Shown here: in pieces, positions 1 through 11,093 of the stretch
How positions within the stretch are numbered: the stretch's first letter is position 1
How the letters are laid out: the number at the start of each line of letters is the position of its first letter
Source: Clavelina lepadiformis
Lineage: Eukaryota > Chordata > Ascidiacea > Aplousobranchia > Clavelinidae
Direction of reading: 5' to 3'
NCBI RefSeq assembly: GCF_947623445.1
Contig: NC_135243.1
Location: 6,450,501 to 6,514,500 of the forward strand
Length of the DNA stretch: 64,000 nt
Notes under the pieces: model-generated
Seen by the model: only the letters and a program-made list of their open reading frames with translations
The model's database searches: none
Told to the model about the DNA's origin: nothing
Position numbers and translations under genes: made by a program

Positions 1-106
1 GTTTATAAAATATAAGAAATATAAAATATAAAACAAGTTAATTGCAATACTCATTACTTGCAAAGTTTACTATTTATATAAATATACTTTCTTAATTTCT
101 TATTAG

Positions 107-713
107 AACTCCTCGAAATCAATTAGCCTCCAACTTAACTCCACGAATCCTTGATCCAAGAGAAGAAGGAAGATTGAGGATGCGAAGAATTAATGAGGAG
201 ATGTCTTCATCAGAGTTGGTGAAACAAGCACAATTGATGGGGTTTGAAGACAGAGTGATCAGAGAAGCTTTAAAGAAGTATGGATTATACCGTTATACAA
301 TCTATACCATTATGATATACAAAAAATGATAATGCATAGGGCAATTAATAAGTTATTTTTATTTATATCACTTTAGAAAATATGAAACCGCAGACGAAAC
401 TTTTCTCAATTTTGAAACTTTGTTGGAAGGACTTCTGGGAGAGTTAAATGATCAACATCATATACAATCGTTACCTAGCTCATCCATTACTCCTGCAACA
501 TCCGCCAGCAGTCTAACGACCACATCCGGACTTCGAGAGATCCGTCGTTTGGAGCAAGAGAGGTTGTGCAAGAAGTGTGGCAAGGAACAAGCGAGCGTTG
601 TGCTCATTCCCTGCGGACATATTGCTTGTTGTGTTGCTTGTGCTGAAAATCTCGAAACTTGTCCTATTTGTCGTTCAAGTGTTCGTGAGAAATTTCGATC
701 TTTTATGGTCTGA
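107..713 (+). CDS. IAP-1: 3' end of an inhibitor-of-apoptosis gene (UBA + RING exons), cut by window start
   Basis: Two exons, 107-277 and 377-713 (stop TGA), join in phase 2 across a 99-bp intron with GTATGG donor and CTTTAG acceptor. The first encodes the middle linker and start of a UBA domain (MGFEDRVIREALKK). The second completes it and encodes a C-terminal RING finger with spacing C-x2-C-x11-C-x-H-x3-C-x2-C-x6-C-x2-C, ending REKFRSFMV. RING fingers of IAPs are E3 ubiquitin ligases, and UBA domains bind ubiquitin chains. The BIR exons must lie before position 1. Exon lengths (171 and 337 nt) equal those of the two IAP loci downstream, which fixes the model. The UBA-side half of the last exon differs clearly from its paralogues, while the RING half is almost identical. 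Product and frame are certain; the full gene structure is not visible. Confidence 0.9.
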
Positions 714-3551
714 ATTTTTTCAAAGTATCAAACATTTATTTGTTTCAACAACGTACATTGGTCAAAATTTGCAGGCTTTCTGTTTCTCCGACTGACAAAA
801 AATTAAAAAATTAATTAATCATGATAATTTGGCTGATTTTACGGCGCCAAAACTATTGTCACTGCAGTACATGTCGCAAGTATTTACTGTTAATTTGAAC
901 AACCCTTGTCACTGCTTTCAGCGTTTTTAGTGTTTGTTTACGTTGAATGTAGATAATTAATTTTGTTGTGGTGTTGTGTTTCAAAATTCGACATATTTTG
1001 TAAAGCGTCTGGTACATGTGCTTTATATTTTATTTATGTTTTATATTTATTTCACATATATTTAAACAGTATCTATAACTCGATTCAACTTTTAATTTTC
1101 ATAGAAATATATTCTGCCTCATAGTGATGGACTGTTGATTTTACTTGAAAAAGTAGACTTTAGAGTTTTATTAAGCTCCGATAATAATTCGCTTTCCCTT
1201 CCTCGTTCCTTAGATATCTTTCCATAGCAAAAGTGATCTGCCATTACTTCTGGTTTGCAAGAATTTTGTCTAAATATTCCTTCTTTCTGTCTTCCATTGT
1301 CCGACACGCTGGGCGTCGGCGCGATAAAACTATTCTTTCTGTGGCTCGTCGGGAGATAGAATCATCTCATGTGCTTCACTCGAAGCTTTCTTTGCCTCGT
1401 GCAAATAAAGCCCGACCAATAAAATTAAAAAATCTATTTGTACGGGCCGCATGCATGCACTACAGTCATGCGCAACAGGCTGTCAAGGTTGTATCTCTGT
1501 AACAAACTTTATAAAATGGGAATGTTATAGTATAAGATCTAAAACTATAGTGTGTGCTTGTCGCCCGTTTCGCTTTGTGAGTGAGTACATTACACATGAC
1601 GTCCGGTTACACATGCATTAACCACAGCAATGATGACATTGCAATGGTGGATGACTCATGAGCTATAGAAGCACGGGGTCGTCGTATCTATTATAAATAT
1701 GCCACAATGACGTTGACACTTAACATTTAAGATAAAAGCTTCAACCACCAACTGCGAAAATGATCATGAAAGCCTAAGCGGTAGCTACATCGAACAACTT
1801 TCTGGAATTCAGGCACAAAAGATTTTTAGCGCTATTAAGCCACATTGAGCAACATAATTATGTTAAATAACCGAAGACGTGGGCCTACTTGACATATTTG
1901 CCTTCGTAAAACCTTTACCATGGCTACGAGTTTGACAACAATATGCTAAGTGCAACGTTTTAAGGTAAACTTTTCACTGCAGTTCATTCAGTCATCATTC
2001 CACAGTTTTGTCTATCCAGTTGGCTAAAATTCGCTTAGCTTCATTTGGTTGATTGATTTCATTGGATATCTTGGAGTTTCCACAGATAACTAGAAACTGC
2101 ACTTGGTTTTAATTTCAATTCTTGCTACGTGTGACAGGCTGAGATGACAAACAAACATGCTATTTGATGATGTAAATTTATATATACAACTATTTATACA
2201 CAGGGTGTAATGAAGGGTTATTAGACCATCTATATACGCAGGAGGCCTACAACCAAATATCGATTAGCTTCTCCTTGAGTGTTCAAATAACTTAAACCTG
2301 AACTGTCCAACATTCATATAAAGGTGTGAGATATGACCGTATGTTGTTGTTTGAACTTACATCAGGCAGCTTCATAAAGTGCTTGTGACAAAATCATGTT
2401 TACAACATCAACATTGCAAACGTAACGTAAATCCTACTGTAAATGCTTTACTTTCAATACACATATTGTTAGATTAAAATTGTGAACATACTGTAAATCT
2501 TGGACATGGATACATTGAAAACTAAAAAACAACTCACCAACTCCCAATGGAAAACCGCTGACCTCGAAAAGCACATAACAAACAAAAGTAGACGAAAATT
2601 AGGCAATTGTCGGGCTAATGACAAGCTTATAACAATAAGGAATTATTGCTAATTACGAGGATGTGCTTGTGTAAGAATACCAAGGGTGGCCCCATGTGCC
2701 CTCATTTCTGTGTTGACGTGTTATTTTGGGTGTTAATAAAGCCTAATTATAAAAAGCCATTCTACATATAATACGGCACACTTGCCTGTTGCATGGTAGA
2801 ATTTTTATTGCGGTGAGGCATGGATATTTGTAGGCTGATGCAAGACAGACTTTATAACTTTTCTGAGTTCTTAGTAAATATTTTCGAAACAGATATAATC
2901 TGTATATAATTTTTTTTATTAATAATTTGTATTTTTTCCAAAGACATCATCTTTTATTAACTTATTAAAAGTAAATTGCGTCCTCGAATAGATTAAAAAC
3001 TTATAGGTAAGACAGGACATGGCTGGTTAAGACGTTGTTTCATTCGGGCGTAACAATATAGTCGATTAAAGGCACTTGTGACGAGAAATGGATACAAATT
3101 TATTTATTCCGGATTAGGTCAACAGCCAATTTATTTCGAATACTTGTCGATAAAGATATTTATTTTTTTTTTAAATTTTTAGAAATCTGAATCTATCTCA
3201 ACCCTATATCTAAACGTAATTTATCCAGACAATAAGAATAGCATCCTTGTAGTTTAGCCAATTTTATTTAATGCTATATTTCCAATATTAAGTCAAGCTC
3301 TTTATTCTAAAATATCACAATAACAGTCAATTTTGGAATTTGGCGACCTTTTGTGTGGTCAGATTATTCCGTTGAGGTTCATTTCACCTTTGGCTAATGT
3401 ACTGGCAATGTTGACTAATGTATTGGCGACATAAAACAGACGTTAAAAACAAAGTCATCAAATTTGTGGAAAAAAGAGTATAAGGTGCAACTGGACTAAA
3501 AAAAGACTATTTTGCAGTTATTTTTATTTTGTTTGTTTTCTCTTTTTCAAG
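714..3551. other. Intergenic: no gene supported
   Basis: AT-rich with no convincing exon. An open frame at about 1284-1502 (+) has a weakly retrotransposon-like look but carries no diagnostic motif. T-rich runs occur near 2910 and 3160. Confidence 0.5.
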
Positions 3552-5760
3552 ACACCAAATAGGGTGCTCTACAGGTTATTTAAGTCCAGACGAACGTAGG
3601 CAAGATTGATCCGATGACATTGTCAAATAAATCAGGTAATCAATATTCGATCGATATTGCGAATACGATCTTACCCCATAAAAACTCCTGTCACCTTGTA
3701 CAGGGCCATATCAGATCGAGACCTTTGTTTGATCAACATAATGCAAACATCTCTAATCATTCACTCCATATCCACTATAGGAGCTATTTATTAATTACTT
3801 AATGACAATATGTGAATAATATCAATAAGCTCATTTACAGGGTGTCATCATGCTCTATATTACGGTGTTATCCACCTAGGGAATATTCTAAATACCAAAA
3901 TGCAACTAAAGTTGCTAATACGTATATAGCTGTCGTGAGAAGTGTACATTTTATAAACAAACTTGTAGCTGCAGTAACTAATTCAGTGTTTGTGTAACTT
4001 TCATGTAGGCAACTCATTAAACAATAAAATGTAAAGCTGTATTGTAACTTGTGCAACTATCGTAATTAATACAAACCATGCATAATTAAATAAGCAAAAT
4101 AACTCAACTAGTGATAATTGTATCAGGTCATTATTACATCATTACACATTATCATTACATTATTACTACACATTACACCAGCTATTACGAATGCTAAATT
4201 TTGATATTTTAGAGTATTGTCCAACACTTTGTCTCAATAACTATAGTTGTAAAATAAGCTTTAAAGGTAGAATTTTTTTTCGATTTAGATTAGACGTAGA
4301 ATATATTTAAATGGTCACCAACCGGCATATTTGTTTTGCTTTCTATATGCTTCACGAAAAACGAGAAGAGCTCTTATAATGGCTAAATTCCAATAGCCTG
4401 AGAATAAAAAAAAATTACCAAAATATACTATAACGCCTTGTTTCTGGTATGCTATAACGTGCCCAAAATAAGACGAACCAAAAAACGTGAACAGGAAACT
4501 CAAATAACAACATCGTATTTTCTACGCACGCTTTAAAATTTTTATTCAAAAGATTTGAAACCGAGTTTGTGTTTAAAAAAAGAGGTTTTGTATTATTCCA
4601 GGTGAAGTTGAACGGATAAAGACCTCTTTTGGTCCGTGCATACCGATGGCTTCACATGAGAGACATGATGCTCTTCACTCCACCTCGGTGACGTCACAAA
4701 CCAACATTCTCGGAGAAGGAAGTAAGTCTGGATACCGACTGTACGTATATTTTCACCAGTTCATGCTTGGTTACTTTGAGCGGGAGTTCGGTGATTGAAC
4801 AGTTTTAATCATTTCAAAATGCGACCATACTCTACAAAAAATTAAAATGAACAATTTTGCTATTGATTTGACTATATACGATCTATTTCTTGTTGTCCGT
4901 ACCTTAAAGAAGCAACCCGCGTTATCTAAAAGTTTACATTAAAACATTCCATGGTCTTTATCCGCATATTTCTTAACAATTATTTCCGTTTAGACCAGAA
5001 GCGACGTCGGAGGGTGAAAGGATTATTAAGAATACCTTTTTTCTTGTCCCAGAAAAACAAAAAGGCACAATCTTCAGCATCACCTACCGGATCAACTAAA
5101 AACAAGTTCGGTACGTTTTTATGGCCTGGGCTGTCTGTGACAACTGTTTCTCAGCTAACTAAAAAAAAAAAAATTATATACGCGTTTTACTTACTTTAAA
5201 TTTTTTATAACAAGTTCAGAATTAGTACAAAGCTTAGCATATTAAATTCCAAACCTGAACTGGTTTAAGAGTCAAATGAGAATCACCACCAACTGCAAGC
5301 TATATATAGTGAAATATTTCGGCCAAGAAAGCTAAACCTTGCATAGCTTGAATGAAAAAACAATTTTTTCCGCTTTTACATTATCCCTTCAGCACACTGG
5401 TATACGTACATCTCACTATGCTCCTCGATCATTTTCACGTACTACAGTACTATGTACATATTATTTCATATCAAATGTTATTATTGCTTACAACTGTACA
5501 TTTGTGCTTGGATAACAGTGGCTGTCACACCGCCACCAACACACCGAGCTTACCAACGTAGAATGTCCCGGTTGGACCAGAACGAACCGATAGAGGATGT
5601 CTTCTCCGGGATAAAATTTGCGACCATGGAGGAAAATTTTTCCCGCCGTCCGAGTGATGACGACACTCATTCAAATGAAGATGTCATCGAAGACCCTGAC
5701 GCCATTATTGCGTCACTCTTACAAGAACAGTGCAGCGTGAAGGAAGAGAAAAATTCTTAA
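3552..5760 (+). CDS. Unrecognised gene H, 3' exons of a multi-exon gene
   Basis: Exons: 3552-3595 (tentative), 4602-4721, 4994-5110 and 5519-5760 (stop TAA). The phases join cleanly (1, 1, 1) and only one frame is open in each. Donors are GTAGGC, GTAAGT and GTACGT; acceptors follow T-rich tracts, strongest before 3552. The product has a basic stretch (QKRRRRVKGLL) at the start of the third exon, a Ser/Thr/Lys-rich stretch, then an acidic C-terminus with SRRPSDDD and IEDPDAIIASLLQEQ. It looks like a low-complexity, possibly regulatory tail; the basic cluster could be a nuclear localisation signal. I do not recognise the family. No start codon is in reach, so upstream exons are missing or unseen. 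An AATAAA at 6193-6198 could end the transcript, though it lies over 400 bp past the stop. Confidence 0.6.
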
Positions 5761-6811
5761 GACAATGATATTTTGACCATTGAAATGTTGTCGAAACTGC
5801 CCACAACGGCTTAAATAACAGAATACAAACAAGGCTTAGAATAACATAACTGCGACGTTTTGACGAAGCAGTAAACTTAGTCTGTACATATTTTCTCTTG
5901 AGTACCTTTGTGTAATACGCTCTCGCCGTTTATAGCGTGATGCACGTGCTGAAAGCGTACAAAGCCGAGCGTGCGCTATTTCACGTGTATAAATGATGTT
6001 TGGTTCCAGACGTGTGCGTGGAAACAAACACTGTTACAGTACAAAGAGCAAATTGAGACTGAAATTGTTTAAAAAAAAAAAAAGTTACAAAACACGACAC
6101 ATCCACATAACGCTGTGTTTACACAATTAAAGTTGACGAGGCAGAGATGACGAAGTATAGAATATATCAAAGTGTATCCTGAACAATGCAGAAATAAAGT
6201 CAGCGTAGGAATTATACCTAATTTATTGAATTACCAAGTTAAGAATTAAACTAAAACGACTTTGAATAAAATCATATGCTGGCATTGAAATTCGGGTGCG
6301 TATGAAGCATTAATGTAATATTATTAATATTGATTTTAAGCATTAATAAATCTCTGTTTGGGTATGCTTTTATTTTGATGATAGTTGTATAACATGTTAA
6401 AATCTTTGCTGCCACTATTTCACCGGATAAAATCATGCGTTCGAAGATATTTTTCACAGTTTCCAGTTGACCTTGCTTAAATGTTATAACACAGTAACCT
6501 AAATCTTACTTAAATCTACATTTTAATTTAAGTCTAACTCCAATAAAAACTTAAATTGTCAAAATGCGCATCTTAAATAGCCTTTCTTCCAACCTAATCG
6601 CCTATCTTTTACAACAGGTTGCATGGCCTACTTAAGGTGTAATGGTCGCCTTCTGAAATCTTGACTCAGCATACTTCACGCGCCAAAGCACGTTCTTTTG
6701 TATCGGAAGAGACTCGACGTCTCGGTTTTAAGTTGCTTTCTTTTTTCTCTTTCAAGAACGAAAACAGTTAAAAGAGAACCGGTGCGTCTCTTTCTGATCA
6801 AAAACCAATAC
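5761..6811. other. Intergenic / 3' UTR of gene H
   Basis: Contains an A-run at about 6070 and AATAAA at 6193-6198. No further coding signal is seen. From about 6650 the sequence belongs to the upstream region of IAP-2. Confidence 0.5.
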
Positions 6812-7150
6812 GTTACGTATTACGTAACATGCTTTCAAATAAAAAGTGAATGACAACATTACGCAACTATTGCCCGTTCACTGGAGTAAAGTTACGTAAC
6901 AAGAAATTTCTGTACCTCTTTTATAACCACGCAACCACGTTACTTAAATTTGAATTTCATTAGAGTAACATCGCAGAAAATTGTTGTCTATAATACTTTG
7001 GTGTATATGAATATCAAAGCGTAATTTGAATTATGGCTGCATATTTTCTGTTGCTTAACTATAAACATAGCTTACTCATACTTGAGATATTGCACAACAT
7101 TACGTAAATTCATGAAAAAGTCCCCATGGCGAAAAAATGTTATAAAACCT
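6812..7150 (+). promoter_or_regulatory. IAP-2 upstream region with four TTACGTAA-type sites and TATA-like box
   Basis: Sites: an inverted pair GTTACGTA-T-TACGTAAC at 6812-6828, ATTACGCAAC at 6858-6867, the perfect palindrome GTTACGTAAC at 6891-6900, and ATTACGTAAA at 7099-7108. RTTACGTAAY is the known consensus for NFIL3/E4BP4 and PAR bZIP factors, and the GCAA variant suits C/EBP. A TATA-like TTATAAAA lies near 7140, about 100 bp before the ATG. The stretches ATATTGCACAAC and CATTTCGACAG, and the TATA region, recur in the same order before IAP-3. Function is inferred. Confidence 0.5.
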
Positions 7151-7239
7151 TCCATGCATAAGGTCATCTTTCATTTCGACAGAATACAGCGAAGTGTACA
7201 AGTACGTTTTAAGAATAAAGTAACTAACATTAATTTGCA

Positions 7240-9715
7240 ATGAATTCCACAAACTCAGTTGGTCGCCTTGAAAATGTTGTTTGCGATGGAAGGATGGTTA
7301 ATACGACAAGGGACCCGCCTGGTCAAAGAAGTGTTTATATTTTACCAGGTAAAAGGGCTTACTCATAGTTACTACTGATAGCCACTCACTGATAGTTATA
7401 CTACCACAGTCACAGCGAATTGGAAATTGAAAAGAGCTATTTTAATCAGGTCGACAGTCACAAGTGTTTGAAATTAATATGTCAAATGCAAGGCAAAGAT
7501 ATTGTTTTGATTATGTTTCAGGAGACCCAGAGCGGGAAACATATAGACTTGCAACCTTCAAAAACTTTCCGAGCAACGTTCAAGTCGATGTGTGTAAGTT
7601 GGCTTCAAACGGATTTTACTTCACTGGTTACTTAGATCGTGTAAAGTGTTTCAGGTAACAATTAAACATCAAACGTCTCTTAATTACATTGACTTAGCTG
7701 AAACAGGACGCAGTTTATCGGAAGTATTTTATTTTAACTTACAGTTGTGGTCAGTGCGTTGAAGAGTGGAAGAAAGAAGATGACCCTACGTCTTTGAGAT
7801 GGCATAAAACTAATTGTGACTTTAGATTAGGAAAAGATGAAAGAAACATCCCAATCAGTAAATTTTTAAGCTTTCTCTTTGCCTTAAATTGTTTGAAAAT
7901 ATCTACCACAAATATATCTGCTATTGACCCTATGTACGGTTTGAGCAATTATTATTTTTATATCTAGATTTGATGTACCATCGCCTTGGACTTATGTCAG
8001 TCGCGAATAACCAAAACATCGCTGGTTCTATTGAAAATCTTGATATTACAGCACAACAAACATCAACACAAATGAGGATAAGAGAATCCATTAACAGCAA
8101 TAACATGAACTTATCTACGTCAAATTCAGCAAACCATACAATTGCTGCCGTATCACTATCAGCTACAACTTCCTCAGACTCCACATCGACATCTTATGCT
8201 GTTTCTACAACAATGGTCAGCGAAGCCGACCACAGAAATATTATAACTTCACAGAGCAAAAGAAATTTGTTTTCTTGCTTAAACCCGGTGAATCCCCACA
8301 TGAGGAGCGAGGAATCTCGCGTTCAGACATTCCTGGATCACTCCTCATCGTGGCCTGCTCATAGGATTCGGGCAACTCCAAGACAAATTGCAAACGCAGG
8401 AATGTATTACTTGGGTAAGTAAACGCATATAGTGATGCTACAAAGGCCTGAGTACGAGTTACAGTGTTACATAATGTTGCTGCTTGCGATTTTCCATAAA
8501 GTCAGGCAAGCAAAAGTTTTGCTTAATAAAATTTCCATTCCTATAATTCAGGTGTAAGAGATCGAGTGAAGTGTTGGTATTGCAACGGAGGATTACAGAA
8601 TTGGGAAAAAAATGACGATCCGTGGGAAGAACACGCGAAGTGGTTTCCAACGTAATTAAAATTGTCATATAAATTTTGATTGAATTCTTAGAAAATTATC
8701 AGAATTTATTTGAACATACTTTGTCGACTGCAATTTAAAATACACACATCTTTTAATTTAATAGATGCGAGTTTATTCTGCAACAAAGAGGAGTTGAGTA
8801 CGTTCACGGAATTTCATCGCGTTTTCCAAGTTTGAGAAGACCACACATCAGAAATCCGGCAAATATTACGTCATTGAGGGCGGTTGAGTCCGGACCAAGG
8901 TGTGTAAAATTAAACATAACTTAATTGCAAAATATAAGTGTTAACGTTATCTCGATCAGTAAGCCTAATTACTTTTCATTTTAGCGTGCAATTAAATTTG
9001 TCAATTATCTATTTAATCTACCAGTTGTTTAACAGGATGTGCAGTGAACGACTGGCTTCCACCTCAGCTCCGCCAATCATCGATCCAAGTGAGGAGAGAA
9101 GATTGAGGATGCAAAGAATTGATGAGGAGATGTCTTCATCACAGTTGGTAACAGAAGCAAAGTTGATGGGATTTGAAGATAACATGATCAGAGCCGCTTT
9201 AAACAAGTAAGTTATCTTTCGTAAAGACTTTACAACTTTAAAAAGAAAACATAAATGAACTTTCCGCTGTTTAGCATTTATGCTATTAATAAGTATCTTA
9301 ACACTTTTTTATTATTAGATGGAAAATATGTTTGCCATTATTTTATTGAAGATACATTTGCATATACTGTATTTTCAGAAAGTACGAAAGAACTGGAAGG
9401 GGGTTTCCCAACTTGGAAGACTTGTTGGAAAAAATCCTCTCAGAGACAAATGAGCAACGGATTACGTCACCTTTACCTAGCTCATCCATCACTCCTGCAA
9501 CATCCGCCAGCAGTCTAGCGACAACATCCGGACTTCGAGAGATCCGTCGTTTGGAGCAAGAGAGGTTGTGCAAGAAGTGTTGCAAGGAACAAGCGAGCGT
9601 TGTGCTCATTCCCTGCGGACATATTGCTTGTTGTGTTGCTTGCGCTGAAAATCTCGAAACTTGTCCAATTTGTAGTTCAAGTGTTCGTGAGAAATTTCGA
9701 TCTTTTATTGTTTGA
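7240..9715 (+). CDS. IAP-2: inhibitor of apoptosis protein, BIR-BIR-UBA-RING, 514 aa
   Basis: Eight exons: 7240-7348, 7522-7654, 7745-7857, 7968-8414, 8552-8651, 8765-8899, 9036-9206 and 9379-9715. All junctions are GT-AG and the phases agree; the total is 515 codons with stop. BIR1 spans residues ~40-106 and lacks the usual third zinc ligand. A Ser/Thr/Asn-rich linker (~120-230) follows. BIR2 (~233-302) has canonical C275, C278, H295 and C302 with x16 and x6 spacing. A UBA domain lies at ~377-422. The RING at 467-501 has all eight ligands, and the end is [12 protein letters not shown] domains of this class bind caspases or IAP-binding motifs, and the RING ubiquitinates bound partners; the site would be cytosolic. 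There is no CARD. The start is the first ATG of exon 1, matched by the same exon in IAP-3. Closest familiar architecture: XIAP/BIRC2-like. Confidence 0.93.
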
Positions 9716-10875
9716 ACGTTGCCTGAGAAATAGAAATTGTGAAACAAAGAAAACATTTACTAACTTATTTTCAATGTTTGCAAAAACACAATGTTATTTA
9801 AAGCAACTATAAATAAGCCTAAAATTATCCAAAATTTAAAAAAAAATCTTTTGATTTATTGCTCCACTAGCAACGTAAAAAATTTATTATTTTAAATGTT
9901 GTTAATTTTTTATATTTTTTGCAATCGTCCGGTTTGTTTCATTTGGTCTAGATTTGTTGCATGTACTGCTAATTGCAATAACTTTTCATTTTCTAGTAAA
10001 AAGTTTAAGTTTAAAGTTCTAAGTAAAAAGTTTTTGTTTAAGTCATTGGTTATTTTATTGCCTGTGTTTATGAGATTATCTATAATAGCTTTGTTGCGTT
10101 TTGAATGTATTAAATGTATTAAGCATATTATATTAAGCGTATCGGCAAATAAAAGTTACAAATTTAGTATTTATAACTTTATTTGGCTACATGCTGTACT
10201 TATCGTACAATAGTTTAAACGTTTTGAAATATATACTTTTTTTATTCCCATCTATCTCAATACATCAAATTTTTTGAATTCCCTGCTTGTTTTCTGCGTG
10301 TGCCCGGTAGCTGTATGAAGGTATGTGCGGATATGTGCCGGTTGTTATGGCTATTTCCGTAAGCCTGCCCTGTGCGCACTGAGACTCAGTATACACGTAT
10401 AAAATAAAGAGACACTGATTCAAAGATAGTTGGCGGTGAAAACCGTTTCGGGAATTTCCCTTTCGGTGATTTTTTTCCTGCTTTTTTTTCTGGGTTTGTG
10501 ACTGCTGAGCAGCTAAGCCTGTTAAGATGACATGCGGACAATGCTGTACCCAAATTACAGTATAACTAAGCATACTTCATCAAAAATTTGGATATCTTAA
10601 AACTGACACACTGTAACTGACAACTGTACTAACAAACTCTGATATTTGCTTAAATCATAACATATTTTATATTGCAAATAATTTAAAAGTTTGAATTAAA
10701 GGTTCGTGGTGGTTGCAAAATGTTTATTTTACCTCGTTTGAATTGTTTTACTTCAACGAACTAAATCTTGTTTTAATTTCAACTTTTGCTTTAAAATGTT
10801 GAAGGAATTTTTAACTAAAATTTTTTTCCAACTGTTACCTTCCTCTGTTGAAGTACATTTGGTGTCAACTAAGTT
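9716..10875. other. Intergenic, AT-rich
   Basis: No coding exon supported. The IAP-2 3' UTR has AATAAG but no perfect AATAAA close to the stop. An ORF at about 9896-10213 (+) is Phe/Lys/Ile-rich, as expected from AT-rich sequence. Confidence 0.5.
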
Positions 10876-10947
10876 GGTGTCGTCAAGCTCACACGTTTGA
10901 CCAGTCTGTATGAGAGACCATAGTAAACGTGTGAGTTGCTTGACACC
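10876..10947. repeat. Imperfect 23-bp inverted repeat (miRNA-like hairpin)
   Basis: Arms at 10876-10898 and 10925-10947 are separated by 26 nt. Twenty of 23 positions can pair (including G-U), interrupted by one 3-nt internal bulge. The arm contains CTCACACGTTT facing AAACGTGTGAG. Size and shape would suit a microRNA precursor or the tip of a small inverted-repeat transposon. Neither is proven. Confidence 0.45.
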
Positions 10948-10993
10948 TCACTCACATCCACATCTCACTGGAGGCCATCTATGGTACACTGTC

Positions 10994-11093
10994 TTTGCCG
11001 CGACGAGCGCGGCGGCTAAAGCGGCAAACCGGCGGCGAATAGGTTAACTCGCGGTGTCTTTGCCGCGGCCTGCGCGGCGGCTAAAGCGGCAAA
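10994..11093. repeat. Two GC-rich 35-bp units with inverted ends; partial third copy at 17192-17208
   Basis: Units at 10994-11028 and 11059-11093 each begin TTTGCCGC and end GCGGCAAA, and share CGCGGCGGCTAAAGCGG inside. The core GGCGGCTAAAGCGGCAA recurs at 17192-17208. These are the most GC-rich stretches of the region. They could be foldback ends of a small transposon or protein-binding sites. Confidence 0.6.

Noticed and set aside
1233..1502. Open frame with a faint resemblance to the C-terminus of non-LTR retrotransposon reverse transcriptases
   Set aside because: Only a vague pattern of residues; no reverse transcriptase or endonuclease motif nearby.
9896..10213. 105-codon ORF downstream of IAP-2
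   Set aside because: Phe/Lys/Ile-rich composition expected from AT-rich DNA; no domain or splice support.
10265..10573. 102-codon minus-strand ORF
   Set aside because: No recognisable domain, and no promoter or splice sites that would make it an exon.
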